Assembly (NCBI GenBank): GCA_030614915.1 | Contig: JAUXAG010000012.1 | Span: forward strand, 1 to 64,000 | Source: Actinomycetes bacterium | GTDB taxonomy: Bacteria; Planctomycetota; Phycisphaerae; JAACET01 | Length of the DNA: 64,000 nucleotides | Direction of reading: 5' to 3' | In this document: one piece after another, positions 18,333 through 25,731 of the stretch | Position numbering within the stretch: position 1 is the stretch's first letter | Layout of the letters: every line of letters begins with the position of its first letter | Made by a program: the position numbers and the translations under genes | The notes under the pieces: model-generated | What the model saw: the letters and a program-made list of their open reading frames with translations, nothing else | Told to the model about the DNA's origin: nothing | The model's database searches: none

Positions 18333-19091
18333 ATGAGAAGTTTATTGGTAAGTATTTTGTCAGTAGCGTTGCTGGCTGGGTTCGCCTCGGCAGCTCTCTA
18401 CACGGATGACTTCAACAGTTATTCCGACGGAACCGACCTGACCGGCGGACTGAGTGTCCCCTCGTGGGAGGCTACCAACAGCGGTCCCCTGGAGAAACGC
18501 GTGGGTCCTCCATGGGTCGGCCAAGACGTGGCCGCTAGAATTGGGGACGGCTACAGCGGGTCCTGGGCTAATGTTGCACCTCACGCCGGTGAACCCTACG
18601 CCACAGTAAAAGTAGATTTCTACAAAGACGGATCCAGCTGGGGTAACACTCAGGGAGCCTGGGTATTCCTCAATGCTCAGTTGGTTCCCTACGTTGGCAA
18701 CTATGGCGACGAAGACCTGTACCTGGCGAAGCTAGCGAATTTTCAGTGCCGTACACAGATGGTCCTCACAGGCGCGACATATAGAAAAGTCAGCCTCTCA
18801 GCTAGCACGTGGTACGAATTGAAGCTCGAGGCCGACTACACCACCGCCTCCATGGTTACTCTTACCTACACGCTCACGGAGATCGGCGTGGGGCAAGTTG
18901 GCCAGTCGACCGCTGCCCTTACTGGCCCTGACGCCCTGAGCGGCGGTTATGCGGGAATGTACATATGCAGCTATGGTGGGTGGGGGGAGATATACCTCGA
19001 TAACTTCTCCGTAGATTATTTCCCGGAACCGGTCACTCTGACCGTGTTGAGTATTGGCGGTATCCTGGCCCTATGGCGTCGTCGGCGCTAA
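18333..19091 (+). CDS. PEP-CTERM-like surface protein, paralogue of the preceding gene
   Basis: A 252-residue paralogue with the same signal peptide and LYTDDFNSYSDGTDLTG opening. The ATG at 18333 is chosen because AAGGAG precedes it by 6 nt and because it aligns with the start of the upstream paralogue; an upstream in-frame ATG at 18288 is not preferred. The tail is diverged: PEPVTLTVLSIGGILALWRR. The body shares short motifs (HAGEPYA, WYELKLEADYT, LSGGYA, LDNFSVDY) with the neighbour, so the two arose by tandem duplication and divergence. Confidence 0.82.
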   Translation: MRSLLVSILSVALLAGFASAALYTDDFNSYSDGTDLTGGLSVPSWEATNSGPLEKRVGPPWVGQDVAARIGDGYSGSWANVAPHAGEPYATVKVDFYKDGSSWGNTQGAWVFLNAQLVPYVGNYGDEDLYLAKLANFQCRTQMVLTGATYRKVSLSASTWYELKLEADYTTASMVTLTYTLTEIGVGQVGQSTAALTGPDALSGGYAGMYICSYGGWGEIYLDNFSVDYFPEPVTLTVLSIGGILALWRRRR

Positions 19092-19130
19092 GGCGTAAGG
19101 GCACCCCCCAGGGTCTAAGGATGAGGATGA

Positions 19131-19481
19131 TTTCTATACGGAGTTGAAATCGTTACCCCTGGCGGCGGTACGCTTGTTGTTGAAATGGCTATTACACTCA
19201 GGACCAATTACAAGGCAGGTACCGGCGACATGAATCTTGTAAATGGCATGACCATCTGGGAGTATGCCGACATCTTCAGTGCCGGCTGGGCTGGTGGTGA
19301 CCACCAGAACGCTGAGGGCCAGCAGATTTATAGCTATGGCTCGGCGCTCAACACTTTTGCCACCCAGCTTGATCTGGTCCCCGAACCGGCAACACTTTTC
19401 CTTCTTGGACTTGGCAGTTTGGCCCTTTCGACTCGCTCAAGGCTGAGCCCGCTGAAAAACCGTAAACACACGTTATCTTAG
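19131..19481 (+). pseudogene. 5'-truncated PEP-CTERM gene
   Basis: An open frame begins after a TGA at 19128 and has no signal peptide or ribosome binding site; the only Met that could start it (19185) is inside the domain. It reads GVEIVTPGGGTLVVEMAITL, then through to PEPATLFLLGLGSLALSTRS and a short non-typical end. The last 30 bp of the anchor (TTTGGCCCTTTCGACTCGCT and on) are identical to the papain-like gene's tail, although the rest of the gene is unrelated to it, suggesting recombination at the tail. It is probably a broken member of the array. Confidence 0.65.
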
Positions 19482-19665
19482 GCCTTCTATGCCCTCCTTA
19501 GTGTGGCTTGGGGGGGGAAAATCATAGGTCAAAACTTGTCAATAACTACACCCATAGCACATAAGCGCTTCTGTTCACAAACCGAGGGAGAACGCTTTTT
19601 ATCCCTCGCGTTTTTCCACCAAGGCCTCGTTCCAAGATTGTCCTGCGCTGACTCCTACTAACAGT

Positions 19666-22152
19666 TTAGTCCCGCTTAGTTTCCAAAGACCCAGGATCGG
19701 TGATGGCATCGGCCTTGAACCAGGCACAAAGTCCACTTAGCTTATCGGGTATGAATGCTTTGTCGCCACCCGAATAAGCCGTATGCAACCTGAACTTCTC
19801 TGCCAAATAGGAACCGACTCCGTCGGCCACTGCGTCCGGCAAGGCACGGTTATAGAGTATGACCTCCCCAACGATCATATCTGAGCGGAAATAAGTTCCA
19901 CCCATACGAACGTCTGTCTTCCGAATCTCCGGTGTCCTGGAACTGCTATTCTCAGCAAGGCCCATCCCTTTGCCATCTAACCAGATGCTGGTTGTTTTAT
20001 TAATAGGTCCGGGTCTTTTTCTTATGCAGATAACCACCGGCCTGTCGAAATAATCTTTGAATGAACCGTCCGCAGTCATGGCATCCTCCCCCCAACCTGT
20101 TGCCCAGTCTATTCTGCCGCCCTCTATTTCAATGGCCGACAGTTGGCTTACTCCGCTTTCATTCCCCCAGCCCACCAGGACGGACGAACCATCAAACTTT
20201 TTCACAGTACCTACGAAGAACAGTGTGAAGGCGCAGTCTCCGCTTGGAATGGCTGTGTTGGCCACAGTCGGAATATTCATCAGGTTTTGAGGTATGAGCT
20301 GTACACCTGGCTGACCGTTTATGGCATTTTCTAGGTATTTGGGATATTGCTGCTTGACCTTATCTTCGATTAGTCTTTGCTCCGTCTTGCCCCAGCACTC
20401 GTTGACGTCGCGGATACGACGGAGCACCTCGGGGGATTCCCCCGCGGCCATTTGCGTCGCCTTACCGAGCAGCCCTCTGATCGTTTTGAGCACCTCGGGC
20501 GTATATGTCAGGCTTGCGTCTGGAATGCCCCACATTGCGGAGTGATTTGGATTGGCCTCCAGGGCCTTGGCGCACTCCAGGTAAAAAGCAAGCATCGGCT
20601 CAGCCGCCGCCCCGAAAAGCTTCTGGCAGGCCGGACGCAAAATCTGCTCAGCCGTAAGCTCCGTGTCCCACATCCCCTTGGCCATGACGTAATGCAGAGG
20701 CCACTGTATGGGTGAATCTTCGATGGTCGCCTGTGCCGCACCTTCACAATACATATACTTGATGCCCTGGGCCTTGTGGTATCGCAGATCGCGTAAGGCC
20801 GCGTCGCCCAGGATCGCCGGAACATGTTTGTAGCCGCCCCAGGCAGTCATGTAGTACTCGTATATCCCGGTTACTTCAGCGCCAGTCGCCCGCCATGCTG
20901 CCAGGTTTTCCAGCCAGGGTTTCTTGCTCGGACAGGATGCATTATCTAGCGAATGAGCCCTGCAGGAACTATTGATGACGAACACCTGGACCCCTGGGAA
21001 AGCTTTGACCCGCTTGGGGGCGTCTATCGTGGCGAGGTAAGCATAAAATGTAACAGCCTTATCAGGGTGAGTCTTACGTAATTCACTCGCGACGGCATTA
21101 GCGAAGGACAGTGTCTGCCCCCCGGGATTGTCGCCAAGTTTCTTGCACTCTGAGCATTCGCAGAACCCGGCAGCGTCGTTAGCACTCAGGCTGAACATTA
21201 CCTGGGACGGGTCATTATCAAAGTGATTGCGAGCAGCCTGCACTGCTAACCCAACAACCTTCGGATTGGAAAAGCATATCTGCGCCCCCCTGGCTGTCCG
21301 CACCCCGTTGACCAGGGCAAAATATTCGGGGTGTTTGTCAATGAGGCCGTACGGAACAATATTTTCGTAATTATGCGTTATATGATACTTAGTTCCACCC
21401 AAGCCCCAGGAAGCGTGATCAAAGTCGGGATGGCTAACGTCGCCCCAGGGGTACTGAAAAAAGAAAGTTTCGCGAGACTCGAAGTCAGGTGAAGAATCGA
21501 TGGTGATATCATCGAAGACTACTTTGTCCGTCTTTGGTATCACATGCCAATTAGGATCCGGCCCAAAAGATTCACATCCCAGCTTTTCCAGAAACATGTC
21601 TACAGCGTATCTTGTGCCCGTGTAAGCCAGAGCGTCGTTGCCTGCAATCACAAGATCATTGCCGACGTTCTTCACGATGACTCGTTCACCCCCCGGGTAG
21701 CTCTGGCCAATGTCGATGCCCACGGTTTGAGCTGCCCGCGGACCGAGAAGCACGCGCCCGCGATCCGCCTTGGCTTGCGACAGCGGGGCAATAGGTAAAG
21801 AAACGCCTGTCATTTTGGCAAGGAAGTGCTGAAGTCTCTTTGCTGCAGCAAGCTCCTTATCAGTTGGGCCCTCGGCGTATGTGATTGTCATACGCGCCTC
21901 GCCGTCACTGACAAGGACGAGGTCATTCGCTCTAACGCCCTGTCCGGTGACAGTCAAAAATAAGACTTGAGAAAATATCATTAACAAGAACATCGTTCGC
22001 ATGGGTCGCGCCAACTTCCAACCTCGGCCCCTTAGCGTTGATACTTGTAATGGTTCAGCGTGAATTGGACGCCTGCCCAGTTCCGCTAAACAACTGATCC
22101 TTACGACCGCAGGACGTTTCTTCGTATTCCAATGCGGGATTCTCTGAAGCAT
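19666..22152 (-). CDS. DUF4838 protein with C-terminal LamG-like domain
   Basis: An 828-residue protein. A hydrophobic export signal (about 51-75) is followed by an alpha-glucuronidase-like N-terminal fold (TDKELAAAKRLQHFLAKMTG), then a DUF4838 domain (HPEYFALVNG, ICFSNPKV, CECSECKKLG, LATIDAPKRV), a helical part and a beta-sandwich near the C-terminus (SIWLDGKGMG, GEVILYNRALPD). DUF4838 proteins are extracytoplasmic and probably act on uronate- or deoxy-sugar-containing glycans. A strong AAGGAG lies 7 nt before the ATG at 22152, giving an unusual 50-residue N-terminal extension; the ATG at 22002 would give a normal signal peptide. Last gene of the minus-strand sugar operon. Confidence 0.75.
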   Translation of the reverse strand: MLQRIPHWNTKKRPAVVRISCLAELGRRPIHAEPLQVSTLRGRGWKLARPMRTMFLLMIFSQVLFLTVTGQGVRANDLVLVSDGEARMTITYAEGPTDKELAAAKRLQHFLAKMTGVSLPIAPLSQAKADRGRVLLGPRAAQTVGIDIGQSYPGGERVIVKNVGNDLVIAGNDALAYTGTRYAVDMFLEKLGCESFGPDPNWHVIPKTDKVVFDDITIDSSPDFESRETFFFQYPWGDVSHPDFDHASWGLGGTKYHITHNYENIVPYGLIDKHPEYFALVNGVRTARGAQICFSNPKVVGLAVQAARNHFDNDPSQVMFSLSANDAAGFCECSECKKLGDNPGGQTLSFANAVASELRKTHPDKAVTFYAYLATIDAPKRVKAFPGVQVFVINSSCRAHSLDNASCPSKKPWLENLAAWRATGAEVTGIYEYYMTAWGGYKHVPAILGDAALRDLRYHKAQGIKYMYCEGAAQATIEDSPIQWPLHYVMAKGMWDTELTAEQILRPACQKLFGAAAEPMLAFYLECAKALEANPNHSAMWGIPDASLTYTPEVLKTIRGLLGKATQMAAGESPEVLRRIRDVNECWGKTEQRLIEDKVKQQYPKYLENAINGQPGVQLIPQNLMNIPTVANTAIPSGDCAFTLFFVGTVKKFDGSSVLVGWGNESGVSQLSAIEIEGGRIDWATGWGEDAMTADGSFKDYFDRPVVICIRKRPGPINKTTSIWLDGKGMGLAENSSSRTPEIRKTDVRMGGTYFRSDMIVGEVILYNRALPDAVADGVGSYLAEKFRLHTAYSGGDKAFIPDKLSGLCAWFKADAITDPGSLETKRD

Positions 22153-22321
22153 GGGCTATCTCCTTATTTCTATCTGTCTGGCTTTTGCACATGACTACGA
22201 CGAGCTATTCTGCCATGATTATACTCTCAGAAGTGCTACCCGTCAACTTCGGTTACGTATGAACAGGCTTCCGGCTGCGAGAATTACTGAACGCCAGGCC
22301 GCCCATCGGTGCGATTCACGG

Positions 22322-23149
22322 TCAGGGAAGTTTTTGGGCCACGAAACCGAGTTCCTGTTTGATAAGATTCACGTCGAAGATGCTGTCGTATTCATGCCCC
22401 GCCCGCTCGAAACAAGACAGATCCACATCGTTGCCCCACCAGTTCCTGAGAATCTCCCGGACAGGCTCTGCCACCCACGCTTTTGGCCCGGAAGCGTTCA
22501 TGATGCGAACGCCGGGCCTATACGAAGCTTCCGCGGCTGCGGTGAAGGCGCGGACGGCGTCGCTTCGCGCCATGACCGCGAACCTGCCGATGGACCACTC
22601 CCGCAGAGGTCCCACCTTCACGGGTGGGGGCATTTTCTCGTCGGGACATACAGTGGACAAACGAAGGTTGATTACATCAATCGTCTCGTTCTGGCGGCAA
22701 TAGTATTTTGTTACCTCTTCCATCAGGTACTTGGAGAACCCGTATCCATCACGGTCGAGGCAGGGATGATTATCCGGGATAGGAAGACGCAGGGGTCTGA
22801 ATTTTGTACTCTGAAAGCCCACAGCTGCAATGGAACTGGCCATCACGAATTTCCTGCAGCCGCGATCCATTAGGTACCGCATAAGACAGCGTGTGCCCTC
22901 GACGTTGACAACGATACCATTGCGTTCCAGACAGTTGCCTAACACGGCGGCTAGGTGCACAACCACATCAATCTCTCGGTCGTCAAGCTGGCGTAGATCC
23001 TCGAACGCCCCGAAATCACCTCGAATCCAAGGGAGATCCACACCAGGATCCCTGCGGCTCATACAGAGCACCTCGTGGTTCTTGGCCATGGATGTTGCCA
23101 GGGCCTGGCCAATGAACCCGCTCGCTCCAGTGATGAGTACTGTACTCAT
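22322..23149 (-). CDS. NAD-dependent epimerase/dehydratase family protein
   Basis: A 275-residue extended SDR. The NAD site is TGASGFIG at residues 7-14 and the catalytic pair is in YGFSK (Tyr-x-x-x-Lys). Such enzymes epimerise, dehydrate or oxidise nucleotide-linked or free sugars; the substrate cannot be read from the sequence. It lies 37 bp downstream of the zinc-type dehydrogenase gene, in an operon that starts with a mutarotase. Confidence 0.85.
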   Translation of the reverse strand: MSTVLITGASGFIGQALATSMAKNHEVLCMSRRDPGVDLPWIRGDFGAFEDLRQLDDREIDVVVHLAAVLGNCLERNGIVVNVEGTRCLMRYLMDRGCRKFVMASSIAAVGFQSTKFRPLRLPIPDNHPCLDRDGYGFSKYLMEEVTKYYCRQNETIDVINLRLSTVCPDEKMPPPVKVGPLREWSIGRFAVMARSDAVRAFTAAAEASYRPGVRIMNASGPKAWVAEPVREILRNWWGNDVDLSCFERAGHEYDSIFDVNLIKQELGFVAQKLP

Positions 23150-23186
23150 AAAACGATCCTTTCAATTCAATCTCTGGCCGGTGGCC

Positions 23187-24194
23187 TCACTCCAACCAAT
23201 TGATGACCACACCCACGATATCTTTTTCCTTTCCCTCGTTGATGCGTTGAAACATCGCGGGCGCCTCTGTGAACGGGACCCGATGGGTAATACAGTTTTG
23301 CCACTTCAATGTGCCCATGGCGATGTTCTTGACCACGGCTCGCCGGCAGGGCTGCAAGCCGTCGTCACTCGGGAAGAACATCTGTAGACGCAGACCATGG
23401 GGTGTGAAAAAATTCATTTTTACCGGATCGCCCCCATAAGTGCCCATCCATACGAAACTACCGTGCGGGCGACAGAGTGCGATGGCCGGATCGATGCACT
23501 GTGGGTTACCCGTGCATTCAAAGACAACGTCCGCGCCCTCCGGCGAGATCTTCTTCACTTCCACTATCACATCCTGTGCACTGCCATTGATTACAAAATC
23601 GGCTCCCATCGTCTGCGCGATCGAGAGTTGCTTCTCGTTGATATCGACGGCAATGACTACACAACCGCGGTGCGCGCATGCCGCGACAACGCCCAGCCCG
23701 ATAAGCCCAGTGCCGTGTACAACCACGGTCTGCCCCATGCGAGGGTTGGCCATATCGACGCCGTTTAAGCCCACTGCAGGCACGACGAACATGCAGGCCA
23801 CGTCCATCGCGGCCCCAGGGATCATCTTCGCCGCGCCGTGGGTTGTGTTGGGGCGGGTCACAACGTGGCTGCAATGCACACCGCAAGCACTAGTAACCGA
23901 TGTGCCGTCGGCCAGTGTCATCGCGTCGTTACCCCGGAAGTACACCTCGTCACCGACGCTGAAGTTGTCGATGTCGGCGCCGACGGCTTCCACAGCACCT
24001 GTGCCCATGTAGCCCGTGCACAACGGGTAAGGGCCCCACGACAGCTTGTTGCGGATCAGAGCGAACTCGGTCCCGATACTTACCCCCGTGTAGTGAGTTC
24101 GGATAGCAATTTGATCCGGAGCAGGGCCCTTCAGGAAGACGTCTTCGAGCGCGAAGCGTTGCCGCTCGTCACAGATCAGCGCCTTTGCATTCAT
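23187..24194 (-). CDS. Zinc-type alcohol/sugar dehydrogenase (MDR superfamily)
   Basis: A 335-residue medium-chain dehydrogenase. The Rossmann motif is VVHGTGLIGLGVV. The usual N-terminal zinc ligand motif CGxCGTD is replaced by THYTGVSIGTE, as in the BchC-like branch that lacks the standard catalytic Cys and the four-Cys structural site. The ATG at 24194 follows AAAGGA by 6 nt and is preferred over the longer frame to 24272. It probably oxidises a sugar or sugar alcohol with NAD(P). A gap of 135 bp separates it from the SDR gene upstream. Confidence 0.82.
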   Translation of the reverse strand: MNAKALICDERQRFALEDVFLKGPAPDQIAIRTHYTGVSIGTEFALIRNKLSWGPYPLCTGYMGTGAVEAVGADIDNFSVGDEVYFRGNDAMTLADGTSVTSACGVHCSHVVTRPNTTHGAAKMIPGAAMDVACMFVVPAVGLNGVDMANPRMGQTVVVHGTGLIGLGVVAACAHRGCVVIAVDINEKQLSIAQTMGADFVINGSAQDVIVEVKKISPEGADVVFECTGNPQCIDPAIALCRPHGSFVWMGTYGGDPVKMNFFTPHGLRLQMFFPSDDGLQPCRRAVVKNIAMGTLKWQNCITHRVPFTEAPAMFQRINEGKEKDIVGVVINWLE

Positions 24195-24329
24195 GCGGTA
24201 TCCTTTCATCTCGCCCAACATATATGATCCCAGATTCTTCAAATCTGGTGCAGATAGCCCTTCCAATCCCACCAGCAGCCCCGGTTACGAGAACCACTGT
24301 GCCCTTGAACTCGTCTTTGGTAATGATTT

Positions 24330-25094
24330 TTAGTATCCCAAGGTAACACCGCCATCAATATTGAGCGTGATGCCTGTTACAAAATCGGAGTCATCGTTGC
24401 ATGCGAGAAACAGCGCCGCTTTGCCACAGTCTTCGATGGTCCCGATCTTGCCAACTGGATGCTGGCCGAAGATGTATTTCCGTGCGGCTTCGGGGTCTTT
24501 CTGCTGGCTGAACCAGTCCTCAACCAAAGGTGTCTGGATCCAGCCGGGGCAGATTACATTCACCCGAATGCCGTCCGGCGCGAAGTCAATAGCCATACCC
24601 TTGCCCATGGCGATCTGTCCTCCCTTGGTCGCCGAATAAGCCCCGGCGTTGGGTTGGCCGACAAGACCCACCATACTGCTGATGTTGATGATGTTGCCAC
24701 GGGTCTTTCGCAGATGGGGTATGGCATACTTGCTGCAGAGGAATGTACTGCGCAGGTTCGTGTTCTGAATGAATTCCCACTCCTGCTCTGACGTTTCTTC
24801 CACATTTTTTGAGAGGTGGTAGCCTGCGTTGTTCACCAGGATATCAAGTTTGCCGAAGGCCTTGATGGTCGTATCGATCATATTCCGGATCGACTCGCTG
24901 CTGGTCACATCCGTCTTGACGTAGATGGCCTTTCCCTCGGAAGCGCCAAGTTCTTGAGCCATCTTCAAACCAGCCTCTTCTGTACGGCAGACCACAACGA
25001 CTTTGGCACCGGCCCGGGAAAAAACCCGTGCTATACCTTCGCCAATACCCTTGCTGGAACCGGTCACGATAGCAACTTTATTTTCTAGTTTCAT
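24330..25094 (-). CDS. SDR family oxidoreductase (L-fucose/sugar dehydrogenase-like)
   Basis: A 254-residue classical SDR: TGSSKGIGEG cofactor site, NNAG, catalytic Ser in ISS and YSATK, and IDGGVTLGY at the end. The start at 25094 has GGAGGAG 4-5 nt upstream. Placed directly after the mutarotase gene, it is probably the sugar dehydrogenase that acts on the mutarotated aldose to give a lactone, as in the non-phosphorylating L-fucose or L-rhamnose routes; this substrate is an inference from context. Confidence 0.82.
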   Translation of the reverse strand: MKLENKVAIVTGSSKGIGEGIARVFSRAGAKVVVVCRTEEAGLKMAQELGASEGKAIYVKTDVTSSESIRNMIDTTIKAFGKLDILVNNAGYHLSKNVEETSEQEWEFIQNTNLRSTFLCSKYAIPHLRKTRGNIINISSMVGLVGQPNAGAYSATKGGQIAMGKGMAIDFAPDGIRVNVICPGWIQTPLVEDWFSQQKDPEAARKYIFGQHPVGKIGTIEDCGKAALFLACNDDSDFVTGITLNIDGGVTLGY

Positions 25095-25133
25095 GGTCTC
25101 CTCCGAAACTTTCCTGTGGTTCCTAGACAAATC

Positions 25134-25469
25134 CTACATGAGATTATAGACCCTCGCCATCTTGGCCCACCATTCACCTTCTCCAGCCTCGGGGACCTTC
25201 TCCTGGAAGGTGCACATCAGTTCGTCCCATTCCTTACATCGCGGGTCCATTTCAAGGTACTTCGGAAAATCACGCTCGGCCTCAAAATCATCGGCCGTTT
25301 CCATGTACATGAACATCCTTCTACCCAACAGGAATATTTGCATCGAAATAACGCCGATCGCCTTGATAGACCGTTCGACCTCGGGCCAGACATGGCGATG
25401 ATATTCCTTGTATTTCTCGATCGTCTCCGGATCATCCTTGAGCAGAAGGGTCATGGCGAATGATTTCAT
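25134..25469 (-). CDS. L-rhamnose/L-fucose mutarotase family protein
   Basis: A 111-residue protein, full length for the RhaM/DUF718 family: MTLLLKDDPETIEKYKEYHR with the catalytic-type His/Tyr, HVWPEV, and the C-terminal pair EWWAKMARVYNL. The family interconverts alpha and beta anomers of L-rhamnose or L-fucose. First gene of the operon, divergent from a beta-helix glycosidase-like gene, so it probably processes the released deoxy-sugar in the cytoplasm. Confidence 0.85.
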   Translation of the reverse strand: MKSFAMTLLLKDDPETIEKYKEYHRHVWPEVERSIKAIGVISMQIFLLGRRMFMYMETADDFEAERDFPKYLEMDPRCKEWDELMCTFQEKVPEAGEGEWWAKMARVYNLM

Positions 25470-25578
25470 GTCTTAGACTCCTTTTTCGTTATTCCTTTCG
25501 TAACCGTTCACGTGATTTTACCATAAGGGTGCGATGTGGGAGATAAAAAATTTTGGAAATTTCGAAAAATCTTCTGGC

Positions 25579-25608
25579 GCCATTGTGGTTGATCTGGTAC
25601 ACAATGGC
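25579..25608. promoter_or_regulatory. Inverted repeat in divergent promoter region (possible operator)
   Basis: GCCATTGTG (25579-25587) and CACAATGGC (25600-25608) form a perfect 9-bp inverted repeat with a 12-nt spacer between the divergent starts at 25469 and 25732. Position and symmetry fit a repressor operator for a sugar regulator; no regulator gene is adjacent. The remaining sequence from 25470 to 25731 is AT-rich and shows no other clear signal. Confidence 0.35.
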
Positions 25609-25731
25609 ATATGGATGACAAGGACGTTATCATTACTGCTCAGGAAGTGCGGCCCCGGCAGTTGGGCTCGCATAAACCTGTGACTGAACAAGAAATACGA
25701 AGTAGACTCGGTAGATTACAAGGAGATATTG

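Noticed and set aside
22151..22873. Plus-strand open frames opposite the epimerase gene
   Set aside because: Shadow frames; the minus strand encodes a clear extended SDR with NAD and catalytic motifs.
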